A stretch of DNA of 33,199 nt from a virus: positions 1-33,199 of IMG/VR virus record IMGVR_UViG_3300017971_000588. One strand, given 5' to 3'. Both the position numbers and the translations under genes were made by a program. The notes beneath the pieces were generated by a model that was not told the DNA's origin, ran no database searches, and saw nothing but the letters and a program-made list of their open reading frames with translations. Below are positions 1-7,900 of this stretch, one piece after another; the first letter of the stretch is position 1; every line of letters starts with the position of its first letter.

Positions 1-150
1 CCACGAAGGTTGGCTCCGTAAAGGTTGGCTCCACGAAGGTTGGCTCCGTAAAGGTTGGCTCCACGAAGGTTGGCTCCGTAAAGGTTGGCTCCACGAAGGT
101 TGGCTCCGTAAAGGTTGGCTCCACGAAGGTTGGCTCCACGAAGGTTGGCT
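1..150. repeat. 30-bp tandem repeat encoding paired pentapeptides
   Basis: Four exact 30-bp copies (1-120), then a variant copy (121-150). Each is two 15-bp units differing at a few bases (ccacgaaggttggct and ccgtaaaggttggct). Confidence 0.95.
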
Positions 151-248
151 CCGTTTTTCTCTACACAATCTTTAACGCTTTCATATTTACCGCATACTAA
201 TACTTCATCACTATCGAATCTTGATACTATTTTAATTTGTTTTTTCAT
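1..248 (-). CDS. Pentapeptide-repeat protein, 3' end beyond window
   Basis: Partial gene from ATG 248. It starts [20 protein letters not shown], then [12 protein letters not shown], then repeats of [10 protein letters not shown] running out at base 1. It shares the N-terminal module with its two paralogues. The repeats here are almost uniform, since the DNA is a 30-bp unit, unlike the mixed repeats at 31.6 kb. Copy number and the C terminus cannot be judged. It is coupled to the gene upstream by an ATGA overlap. Confidence 0.85.
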   Translation of the reverse strand, partial: MKKQIKIVSRFDSDEVLVCGKYESVKDCVEKNGANLRGANLRGANLYGANLRGANLYGANLRGANLYGANLRGANLYGANLR

Positions 249-584
249 CTTGTTTCCTCACTTTTTGAAAATGCCTCTTTGATTTTATCCCAACACCAAT
301 CATTCATATAGGCTTGAGAAATTTTATCGAGTTCTTTAACTGTAAATTTATTGTTATTTCTTTCTACTATCTCAAATAAAAACTCATTGTTGTCGTAATA
401 TTTTTTTTAATCCTTCCCAGTTTGCATATCTCAAGTCTGCACCTTCCAAGTTTGCTCCTCTCAAGTCTGCACCTTCCAAGTCTGCACCGTTTTTCTCTAC
501 ATAGTCTTTCACACTTTCATATTTACCGCATACTAATACTTCATCACTATTGAATCTTGATACTATTTTGATTTGTTTTTTCAT
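245..584 (-). pseudogene. Pentapeptide-repeat gene with a frameshift at an A8 run
   Basis: From ATG 584 the frame gives the family N terminus and about six pentapeptides, ending with WEGLKKILRQQ at 384. The lost C-terminal domain is present one base over: after removing one A from the A8 run at 401-408 it reads YYDNNEFLFEIVERNN, then FTVKELDKISQAYMNDWCWD, ending AFSKSEETR at 245. This matches the paralogue at 31387-31989. It is therefore a real mutation, a programmed shift or an assembly error. The repaired stop overlaps the next pentapeptide ATG. Confidence 0.7.
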
Positions 585-790
585 CTTGTTTCCTCACTTT
601 TTGAAAATGCATCTTTGATGTTGCCTACTGTTACCATTGCCATTTTTTCCCCAACTTTAACAGGGTTATTCATCCAGTTAAGGTTGACAGTAACTAATAA
701 CTCAACCAACTTGTTAATCTGCAATCCTGTCTTTTTGCTTGCCATCAGTATCGAGTTATGCACTTCGTCACTCACATTCAATGTTTTCAT
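581..790 (-). CDS. Ribbon-helix-helix-like regulator
   Basis: 69 residues. MKTLNVSDEVHNSILMASKK and then GLQINKLVELLV show a beta strand followed by two helices, as in Arc/MetJ-type DNA-binding proteins. The rest is a short tail ending [10 protein letters not shown]. The same AFSKSEETR end appears in the pentapeptide gene that follows, a sign of duplication. GAGAGGTG precedes the ATG, and operator-like repeats overlap the promoter, so autoregulation is likely. The stop overlaps the next ATG (ATGA). Confidence 0.65.
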   Translation of the reverse strand: MKTLNVSDEVHNSILMASKKTGLQINKLVELLVTVNLNWMNNPVKVGEKMAMVTVGNIKDAFSKSEETR

Positions 791-811
791 AATTCACCTC
801 TCAATTTTTAT

Positions 812-845
812 TAACTAACATTAATTAGTTATAATTAAATATAAC
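812..845. promoter_or_regulatory. Operator-like overlapping inverted repeats
   Basis: Two perfect inverted repeats: TAACTAA-6 nt-TTAGTTA (812-831) and GTTATA-6 nt-TATAAC (828-845). They overlap each other, the -10 box and the start site. Equal 6-nt gaps suggest a dimer-of-dimers site, perhaps for the downstream ribbon-helix-helix-like protein. Confidence 0.5.
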
Positions 846-865
846 ACTATTATAGAAAAAGTCAA
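838..865 (-). promoter_or_regulatory. Promoter of the regulator-pentapeptide unit
   Basis: TTGACT (860-865), 16 nt spacer, TATATT (838-843), minus strand. It lies between the late terminator and the ribbon-helix-helix-like gene. Confidence 0.72.
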
Positions 866-891
866 GCACTTTTTTTAAATTATTTTTGCAT

Positions 892-918
892 AAAAAAGGG
901 CGGGGATCAACCCGCCCT
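892..918 (-). terminator. Terminator of the late operon
   Basis: Minus-strand AGGGCGGG / CCCGCCCT, 8-bp GC stem with 6-nt loop, followed by T6. It ends the structural-lysis transcription unit, about 90 nt after the last stop. Confidence 0.88.
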
Positions 919-1006
919 CAGAGGTGAATTGGTGCGTGTGTCATAGTGTAGGTAACACGATTGCACCTGAAAGTTTAAATATAAAAAGATGGATTTCAAT
1001 GTCAAG

Positions 1007-1333
1007 CTAAATTATAATTATTATTCCGAGTATAATTATCACCTCACCTAAGAATAACAACCCTGCACCGATATAATATTTTATGTCCGTTGACTCCTCG
1101 ATAATTTCGAGTTGTTCATTTTTCAATTCAATCATATTACTCTGTATAGTACATTTTTTTTCTAATTTTTCAACTTGATCCTGACAAATAATATAATTGG
1201 TTGAAACAGCCCGCATTTCCTTAACGAGACTTTTTGGAACGAATACGTTTGTCTCGGCGTTTACTGGTTTTGATGTTCCTGCGAATAGCATCAATATCAT
1301 CATTAATAGAAGTATCTTTGTAATCGTCTGCAT
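1007..1333 (-). CDS. Spanin-like partner with signal peptide and C-terminal membrane segment
   Basis: 108 residues. A signal peptide, ILLLMMILMLFAG and then VNA|E (cleavage near residue 26), is followed by a coil region (VEKLEKKCTIQSNMIELKN) and a C-terminal hydrophobic segment (YYIGAGLLFLGEVIIILGII). No lipobox is present, so it is not a classical Rz1 lipoprotein. A signal plus C-terminal anchor resembles unimolecular spanins except for the lipid. The start, with CGGAG 9 nt upstream, lies inside the preceding gene. A terminator follows at 892-918. Confidence 0.6.
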   Translation of the reverse strand: MQTITKILLLMMILMLFAGTSKPVNAETNVFVPKSLVKEMRAVSTNYIICQDQVEKLEKKCTIQSNMIELKNEQLEIIEESTDIKYYIGAGLLFLGEVIIILGIIIII

Positions 1334-1523
1334 TTTTTTTACTCCGTTTTAATTTTTCTAAATCTTTGTTGATTTTCTCAATTCTGATTTTGTATTTTTT
1401 TGATTTCTCGTTCAAAAATTTCAGAGCCTTTGGATGTTTATTTTTCAAAAGAAATTTCACCGCAAAAAATATAATCCCAACAACACAAAACAGAAATGAA
1501 TACCACGCTATTTTTTTCTTCAT
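1221..1523 (-). CDS. Spanin-like inner-membrane subunit (i-spanin/Rz-like)
   Basis: 100 residues. An N-terminal membrane anchor (IAWYSFLFCVVGIIFFAVKF) is followed by a basic coiled coil (KSKKYKIRIEKINKDLEKLK) and a charged tail. This type II topology with a periplasmic coil fits an Rz-type inner-membrane spanin. The 3' end overlaps the next gene by 113 nt in another frame, just as Rz and Rz1 do. GGAGG precedes the ATG. No sequence-level match to Rz is claimed. Confidence 0.55.
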   Translation of the reverse strand: MKKKIAWYSFLFCVVGIIFFAVKFLLKNKHPKALKFLNEKSKKYKIRIEKINKDLEKLKRSKKNADDYKDTSINDDIDAIRRNIKTSKRRDKRIRSKKSR

Positions 1524-1551
1524 AATACCTCCAAAAAAAATAAAAAAGTAC

Positions 1552-1579
1552 TTGACTTTTGAAAATAAATTGTTATATT
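1552..1579 (+). promoter_or_regulatory. Plus-strand promoter of a small RNA
   Basis: TTGACT (1552-1557), 16 nt spacer, TATATT (1574-1579), plus strand. It matches the form and spacing of the minus-strand promoter at 838-865. Transcription would begin near 1586. No plus-strand gene follows before the terminator. Confidence 0.65.
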
Positions 1580-1585
1580 TTTAAA

Positions 1586-1642
1586 ATGCTTAAGTTTTAA
1601 ACAATAATTATTGTTGCCCGACTGCTTGCGGTCGGGTTTTTT
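1586..1642 (+). ncRNA. Putative small RNA, about 57 nt
   Basis: Defined by the promoter at 1552-1579 and the terminator ending at 1642. It contains a perfect 16-nt palindrome, AACAATAATTATTGTT (1599-1614), then the terminator hairpin. The only ORF is four codons (MLKF) at its very 5' end, probably chance. It lies antisense to no gene: the gap between the holin-like and spanin-like genes holds it. It could act on lysis transcripts in trans, or the palindrome may bind a protein. Confidence 0.5.
1617..1642 (+). terminator. Rho-independent terminator on the plus strand
   Basis: CCCGACTGC / GCGGTCGGG, 9-bp stem with one G-U pair, followed by T6 (1637-1642). No T run follows on the minus strand, so it works only in the plus direction. 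Confidence 0.75.
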
Positions 1643-1646
1643 ATTT

Positions 1647-1982
1647 TTACCCCTTGTCAATAATTTTCTCTTTATACGCCTTGCCAGCAGTAACAACACC
1701 GCCACCGATCAATAAATACATCGACCCCTGACACCAATCTTTGAAACTCGGAGTATCAATCATCCCTAATATAACCAGCAAATTACCGATAATAAAAGTC
1801 AAAAATAATAACCCTGTCATTTTTAAAATTGTTTTTTGTACTTTGTCAATCCATTTTCCTTTGAAATCCTTTTTCAATACAGTATTTGCCTTGTCAATAA
1901 TTTTCTGCATTGCTTTGATCTCTTTCAACGCTTTTTTATTGTCAAGTTCAACTTTGATTTTTAATTTTTCTTGTTTCTTCAT
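1647..1982 (-). CDS. Probable holin with N-terminal coiled coil
   Basis: 111 residues. Residues 1-48 are a very basic coiled coil (KLKIKVELDNKKALKEIKAM). Two membrane segments follow, ILKMTGLLFLTFIIGNLLVIL (split near residue 55-73) and MYLLIGGGVVTAGKAY (about 88-103). The two-TM layout and place between DUF5675 and spanin-like genes favour a holin, which would open the inner membrane at lysis. The long basic helix is unusual for a holin. GAGG lies 8 nt before the ATG. Confidence 0.6.
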   Translation of the reverse strand: MKKQEKLKIKVELDNKKALKEIKAMQKIIDKANTVLKKDFKGKWIDKVQKTILKMTGLLFLTFIIGNLLVILGMIDTPSFKDWCQGSMYLLIGGGVVTAGKAYKEKIIDKG

Positions 1983-1984
1983 TT

Positions 1985-2401
1985 TTATACCTCGACTATT
2001 TCCAGATCGAACGAATTATATCCGTCCATACGATCCATAAATTTATTAAATGCGACACGGCTATTCAATACCGCGCGTTTCCCGCTTAAATATCCTTGAC
2101 TCTGACCGAGCAGAATACAACCTAATGAATGGTCGTCAATATTACCAGCATGAATCAAAATCTTACTTCTTTTTGGAACATCTAAAATCTCGTATGATTT
2201 CGGATATTTCATTGAACTGTATTTTTTACATTGATATGATCCTGCCGGAATACAACTGTCCGCACCATTACCACGCCACGGCGGTTCCAGTGTATAACAG
2301 AAAACACTACCATCAACTAACATTACCCCGATCGTCGCCTGACTTTGATCTGATATTTCTACGTCTTTCGGTGTTTCGAGTCTGATTATTTTTACCTGCA
2401 T
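1985..2401 (-). CDS. DUF5675-family protein (lysis region)
   Basis: 138 residues with the family's landmarks: GVMLVDGSVFCYTLEPPWRG, then SCIPAGSYQCKKYSSMKYPK, then KILIHAGNIDDHSLGCILLG at 80-99. The His and Cys of IHAGN and GCILLG are the most conserved part and look like an active site. DUF5675 proteins are usually in phage lysis modules and are suspected to act on the cell envelope, but activity is not established. A GGGGG ribosome binding site lies 7 nt upstream. No other endolysin is visible in the window. Confidence 0.85.
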   Translation of the reverse strand: MQVKIIRLETPKDVEISDQSQATIGVMLVDGSVFCYTLEPPWRGNGADSCIPAGSYQCKKYSSMKYPKSYEILDVPKRSKILIHAGNIDDHSLGCILLGQSQGYLSGKRAVLNSRVAFNKFMDRMDGYNSFDLEIVEV

Positions 2402-2549
2402 TTTTTACCCCCATAAATTTATAAATTGATCCACCGCATGCCGGGCAAAATGAACTTATATATACAACATCATTCATGCATATATCCGTCATGACAATAG
2501 AACCATTTAACCTGCAATTATCTGAATTACATCTCAATTCAACTCTCAT
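2313..2549 (-). CDS. Small zinc-ribbon protein overlapping the DUF5675 gene
   Basis: 78 residues. CNSDNC near residue 8-13 and CPAC near 35-38 form a probable zinc ribbon. The last 28 residues are basic and low-complexity (NNQTRNTERRRNIRSKSGDD). This tail is encoded by the 89 nt (2313-2401) that also encode, in another frame, the N terminus of the DUF5675 protein. The start overlaps the preceding stop as ATGA. The role is unknown. Confidence 0.55.
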   Translation of the reverse strand: MRVELRCNSDNCRLNGSIVMTDICMNDVVYISSFCPACGGSIYKFMGVKNAGKNNQTRNTERRRNIRSKSGDDRGNVS

Positions 2550-2746
2550 GATACCACCGCGATTAATATACCTGATATTAATATAAATATTGCTATCATT
2601 GTTGTAATCCAGTATTTATGATTTTGTTTATGTTCATTAAGTTCTTTTTGTGTTGAACAATCTGTTTCAAGATGTGTTTTTAACAATTCTCTCATATCGT
2701 CAACTTTTTGTTCTGTTCGTATTACGATATCCCGTGTGTTTTCCAT
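2546..2746 (-). CDS. XhlA-like membrane protein (lysis region)
   Basis: 66 residues from ATG 2746, chosen because GGAG lies 7 nt upstream and it avoids overlapping the previous gene; a longer in-frame start at 2779 exists. Residues 1-40 are a soluble coiled-coil helix (DIVIRTEQKVDDMRELLKTH). One membrane segment follows near the C terminus (WITTMIAIFILISGILIAVV). This coil-plus-TM shape is that of XhlA/haemolysin-like lysis accessory proteins. It overlaps the next gene (ATGA). Confidence 0.65.
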   Translation of the reverse strand: MENTRDIVIRTEQKVDDMRELLKTHLETDCSTQKELNEHKQNHKYWITTMIAIFILISGILIAVVS

Positions 2747-2756
2747 TTTTATACTC

Positions 2757-3389
2757 CTATGAATAATCTTCATCTGCATGATATTTCATTCTGATTCCTA
2801 TATAATGTATTCCGCTCGTTATTGAGTTATGAGCTACTGATACACCGCATATATGATTTGCAGTTAAATTATTAAATACAACTGCTAAATCAAGTTCTAT
2901 AATTTTATCTACTGTTGCAAAATTAATTGTAATATCCTCTGTCTCTGAATTTGTATCGTATGCCTCACCCTCTAATGCATATGTTGATGTCAATGTTATA
3001 GATTCCGCTGTCTCTATTGCCTGATTAATTCCGACTAATTTTAATTCGTGTACATGATTAAAATCATACGGAACAATAAAATCAAAATATCCGGTCTGAC
3101 TGCTATTGACAAGATTTGTTTTTAAATTTCCATAATGCGAATTATAATCGTTAAAACTGTAATACATATATTTTTCATCGCAATCATCAAATTGATCATT
3201 AATTGCGCAGGTTAAAAAATCACATCCTATTTTCGTAAAATTACCCACGCTATATGTATATTGAGATACCCCATACGATTCATTGAATAAATCAGATGGA
3301 ATACTGTCAACCTCAACATTGCATTGAGCCGTTTCGGATTCGCTACTGGCTAAAACTTTATTTGTAATATCATCAACATATATCCACAT
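2757..3389 (-). CDS. Tail-tip-associated beta-rich hypothetical protein
   Basis: 210 residues. MWIYVDDITNKVLASSESET opens a small N-terminal element common in proteins next to tail fibres. The rest is beta-rich and acidic, with YSVGNFTKIGCDFLTCAIND and a final SITSGIHYIGIRMKYHADED. It is the last structural-looking gene before the lysis region. No enzymatic motif. Its end lies a few bases upstream of the XhlA-like start. Confidence 0.55.
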   Translation of the reverse strand: MWIYVDDITNKVLASSESETAQCNVEVDSIPSDLFNESYGVSQYTYSVGNFTKIGCDFLTCAINDQFDDCDEKYMYYSFNDYNSHYGNLKTNLVNSSQTGYFDFIVPYDFNHVHELKLVGINQAIETAESITLTSTYALEGEAYDTNSETEDITINFATVDKIIELDLAVVFNNLTANHICGVSVAHNSITSGIHYIGIRMKYHADEDYS

Positions 3390-3397
3390 ATTAACTC

Positions 3398-3829
3398 CTA
3401 TATTGGAACTGTATATCCGTATAATCGTATTTGAGCCGTACTCAACCCAGCCCCACTTAATCGCTCGAATAAATAATAAACCGTTGTTGACGATAGTTTT
3501 TGATGCCCCATATTAACAACATATCTATTAATATTAAACGAATAAATATCTAAGTTGGCGTTAGCTACTGTACCTGTACGGGAAAGCCGACCTCTCCAGT
3601 ACGCGTTTGAAGATGGGCGCAAATATAATTGAGCTATGATTGAATCCACGTTAGATGGAACATGAGCACTCAAGTCTATTCCAGTCCACGCACCCATATT
3701 TCCCTGGGATAAATTTGTATAAATATTAATCGTGCTATCAAACATCACTGTACTATATGCCTGATCTACACGGGATTTCAATACATCATGTTCATGTGCT
3801 ATCTGTTTATAATCATAAACTTCGCTCAT
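3398..3829 (-). CDS. Tail-tip or fibre-associated hypothetical protein
   Basis: 143 residues. The helical start (YDYKQIAHEHDVLKSRVDQA) could trimerise, followed by a beta-rich body (MGAWTGIDLSAHVPSNVDSI, then AYWRGRLSRTGTVANANLDI). This head-stalk-tip layout is common for short fibres or receptor-binding proteins at the tail tip, but no family is recognised. ATGA overlap with the hub-like gene. Confidence 0.55.
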   Translation of the reverse strand: MSEVYDYKQIAHEHDVLKSRVDQAYSTVMFDSTINIYTNLSQGNMGAWTGIDLSAHVPSNVDSIIAQLYLRPSSNAYWRGRLSRTGTVANANLDIYSFNINRYVVNMGHQKLSSTTVYYLFERLSGAGLSTAQIRLYGYTVPI

Positions 3830-4941
3830 TCGTTAACCTCGAATAATAACAGATCAATTTGATCTTTTTCCCTGTTAATTTTAAATTTAAAAACCTCATA
3901 TATTTTATTTGACCAGTTTTCATCTGAAAAATTCATTCTGACAAATGTTCCTAATGTTATTAAATCTTTGTGATCCGAAAATAATGAAAGTTGACATCTC
4001 TGTTTTATGTTAGGTGTTCTTGCGAGATCACCTACATGGGATTCGCGAATAAAACTCTCCCCCATATAAACGGCGCTTGTTTTGTCTTTGAATACTATTT
4101 GATTTCCGGCCCCAGTCCTGAATTCAGATAAACTATGTGTACCAAACTTTGACCGTGACAAAGAACCGATATTATTATTAGCCGAGTCCGTCGCGGGTGT
4201 ACCACTGCTATCATAATAATCAATACTGTAATCGTTGATTAATGTACTCTCTGGGCTATCAACCGTCGGGGCTATTTTAACTTTGTTTGACGCGTCAACC
4301 CCTTTTTTATCAACATCAATCTCAAATTTAACACCGCCCGTGAACGGTGTCCAATGAACAAAATACAATTCATCTAAATGAACATATAAATCGGAATTAC
4401 TGAAATCTGCTATTTTTTGAATAGCCTCAATAAATTTAATTCCATCCGCCTGCGTATAATCAATTTTAATAAAACAGTTGTTATCGTCAAATAATGAATC
4501 GCTTGTCGTAACCGATTTTTGATTGTATTCTGTAAATCCTATTTGATCACATATATTTTTAAATGCCGATGCCGGAGTTTCCCAGTCGGCTGATGTGTAA
4601 ACTATTGCATTATTACCATACTGGAAATAACTGTTTTTAAATATCAACCGCGCCTTTTTCCCTTCATGTTTTCTGACTATGTCCCACAATATACCGCGCC
4701 ATATTTCAATACCATTTTCATCAATAATTTCTAATTCAGAATAACGCCAGTTCGCGCCATTAAATATGGAACCCTGATTATCAGGAGTAAAAAAATCATC
4801 TTCATTATCAACATTTAAAACATAATTATTTGTTATAAGTTTGCTTTTACGGAAAGTTTTTTCTTCTTCAACGTTAAAAATACTGCTCACTTTTCTCAGT
4901 GCATAAAGATCTTGTCCGAGTAATAAAACCTGTGGATCCAT
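3826..4941 (-). CDS. Tail tip/baseplate hub-like protein
   Basis: 371 residues, mixed alpha/beta: MDPQVLLLGQDLYALRKVSS, then WRYSELEIIDENGIEIWRG, then RLIFKNSYFQYG, then DGIKFIEAIQKIADFSNSDL, then NKIYEVFKFKINREKDQIDL. The sequence of hub-like beta strands, a helix near residue 170 and a final long beta hairpin fits the second tail-tip protein (Tal/gp27-like) by position. There is no lysozyme or peptidase motif. It overlaps the following gene by 4 nt. Confidence 0.6.
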   Translation of the reverse strand: MDPQVLLLGQDLYALRKVSSIFNVEEEKTFRKSKLITNNYVLNVDNEDDFFTPDNQGSIFNGANWRYSELEIIDENGIEIWRGILWDIVRKHEGKKARLIFKNSYFQYGNNAIVYTSADWETPASAFKNICDQIGFTEYNQKSVTTSDSLFDDNNCFIKIDYTQADGIKFIEAIQKIADFSNSDLYVHLDELYFVHWTPFTGGVKFEIDVDKKGVDASNKVKIAPTVDSPESTLINDYSIDYYDSSGTPATDSANNNIGSLSRSKFGTHSLSEFRTGAGNQIVFKDKTSAVYMGESFIRESHVGDLARTPNIKQRCQLSLFSDHKDLITLGTFVRMNFSDENWSNKIYEVFKFKINREKDQIDLLLFEVNE

Positions 4942-4942
4942 A

Positions 4943-7900
4943 TTAAGCCTGCTCCAACATTAAACTATATCCTGTTTTCCAATGTTCTTTTTCGTAGTTA
5001 TATATAGGTTGACTGTACTGAAATTTTGAATTAGACACCCTGCAAATTATAAAATCAACATAGTAATCATAAGTACCGCTGACAAGTTCACTATCATTAT
5101 CAATAACAGTATAAACGGTATCTGTATTTTTTTCAATCTCAAAATACTTTTCGATTGACCATGTAATTGTCGCACTAACTAACGTCGAATGCGGATCTGA
5201 CAGAGTTAATGTATCTGCTGTATTTGACAATATGTAATAGGTATATCCGTTGTATTTCAAAAAATACCCCGTCCATTCGTTAACTGTCCATGATTCACCG
5301 CTGACATATCCAGTTTTAGCCGTGGCGTTAATCACCATATTTGACCCGGAATCAAATTTAACGGCAATATTAAAACCCTTCATTTCATTTTCAACCAGCG
5401 ATTTTGTTGAATCTGTCAACGTTTTAGCCGTTGCATCAATTGTGGCACTCGTCCCGGTATCTATCAATGTTGTTGGTAATAAATGTACACGAATCAAACA
5501 TTCAGATTTTGTTTTTCCGTTTTCCCTTGTCGGAATCAAAGAAGACAAATACTGTATTTTTTTCCTTTGAGTCTCCGTTGTGTATCTATTATCCGCCCAT
5601 TTTATAGGTAATGATATTTTATGCGCTTTAGCCCATAACGATTGAGCACCTAATACATCGGTAAATTTAACCTGCCCTTTTGACATTGCATCAATATTCA
5701 TATTAGTAGGATTTACATCTAATACATATTTAGTCCATGATACATTTGTAATAGTTCTTGTTGTATCATAGGCTCCAATATCAGTTCCATCGCTTGCCGA
5801 TTCAACACATGGGCTCTCAATAAAAAAACCACCAGACTCGGATTTTAAATGAAAATCTTCATTTCCAGAAGTCAAATCTTTAAACAGCGGATCATCATTA
5901 ATATTGCTTGAGTCAGAGATATCAATATTCTCAACGGAATCCGTTATACAACAATAACTTATTTGTATTGATATTTCCGAGTAAATGCCATATATACTGT
6001 TATCATAATATATACTATTTGTTATTGTTATAACTCCTGAATTTGATTCAATATATGTACCATATTGATTTAAATAAAAAACGCAATGGTCAATAGTTGA
6101 TGTAAGGTAGTTGCTCCATAAACCAAACTTACTGTTGTTATATACTATTGATTCACTTAAAGAGTTGCCACCGTAAGCCCATTTTATACCATCGCCATTA
6201 TTATAAACAAGACAATTAGATATAATTGATTCTATATTTGTATCATTATCATATAAGTCAACACCTATACCCTGATATTCTTTAACATCACACCATCTTA
6301 TTTCTATTCCCGTGTAATTTGTGGTGTCTTCAAGATATATTGAATTATTTGTATACTCACCACCATTGAATATAATACCATTAACAACGACATCGTTTGC
6401 TTGTATTTCCAGATGTTTTAAATCAGCACCCATATCAGCACCAGACAATCCTGTTCTATAACATGGTGAGTCAGACGCTATACCGAGTTTATACGGTGTG
6501 ACGGTATCATTACAAAAAATAGGGTCACTATTGACATTCCCAGCACCGCTTGTAAATCCAGAATTTGTGACCCAACACGAATACGTTATTGTATGTGTAG
6601 ACCCTTCATCTTCAATATCATAGGTTGTATTATTATATGAAATAATGTTTCTTACTGTATATCCAGTTGTTAAAGTTCCAATATTAAGACCTTTTGAATT
6701 TGAGAAAATAGTATTATCTTCACACGTCCCACTGTCCGTACCGTTTAATTCTATACCTATTTGAGAACAGTCATATACTATATTATTTGTTATTACAGAC
6801 CCAGACGGTGAAGATGACGGCAGTAATGATATACCCCATGTACATCTACTAATTACATTCCCATCAAATACAGAACCGTCATCTGTTCCGGTTAATCGTA
6901 TTCCCCACGAACATTTCTGAATTACATTTCTTTTTATTAAACCTGAAAATGGTGCAGAATCAATTAATATTCCGTTCGTTGTTGATTGAATTGAACAATC
7001 ATATATTTCAGTATCGAGCCCTGCAGACGTGGGATTAATAGATGTTGATACACCTGTATATTGTACATTAAACCCTGATATTATGGCACTGGCAGTATTA
7101 ATAGTCATATTATTTCCACTACCTGTTAAAATTGGAATATTGCCATATGCCGGCTCTAAAGTTATTGAATTTGTAATATCCAAATCCTCATTATATTCTA
7201 AAGAATCCAAAATATTAATATATGATTTACCTCCGAGATTATCGTGTGCATGTTGTATTGTTAAAAACGGTAATTGATATGTTCCATCACCCGTTGAATC
7301 ATTCCCTGTTTTTTTAACATATATAGTATCTGTATTATTCCCATCATGCAAAATTTCCCGGCTTTCTCTTGACCCTGCCTCAACAGATTTCAATGTTGGT
7401 GTTTGTCCGAGTGAAGACTGTAAAACCGTGCTTGCATCATTTATTAATAATGTTTCTTCATATGTCGCAGAATCTAATATTTCAACAATTGTAAACGCCC
7501 CGCCTATATCATCTATAGCATCTTGAACGATAAAATACGGTAGTGACGAAGTACCTGTCGGAGTATGTCTGTCTCCGCCTATCGTTAAATCAGAATTATA
7601 ATATGTTGATGTAGTTGATGATAAATAATATACAACTGTTTTAGTATCTGCTATTGTTTCCGCTGGGAAGTTAAAAGTCAATCCTGACGGGTCAACATCT
7701 GTATCTATCGTTTCGGTTGTATCCATTGTACCACCACCGAATGAATCAACTTGAATGTAAATAGCCTTAGAATCAATGAGAGTTATTGAAGAGATGGAAT
7801 ATATAGCTCTTAATTCATTAGCATTAAATACTACATTGATCCTATCAGAAGAATCGGTTTTTAAATTAGAATATTTTACTGTATCAGTATTATCTGTATC

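Noticed and set aside
1-150. CRISPR-like appearance of the 30-bp repeats
   Set aside because: Copies are directly adjacent with no spacers and encode pentapeptides in frame.
1586-1600. Four-codon ORF at the 5' end of the small RNA
   Set aside because: Leaderless and too short to distinguish from chance.
1520-1705. Minus-strand ORF covering the small RNA locus
   Set aside because: It overlaps the holin-like gene in another frame, spans the terminator hairpin, and has no plausible ribosome binding site.
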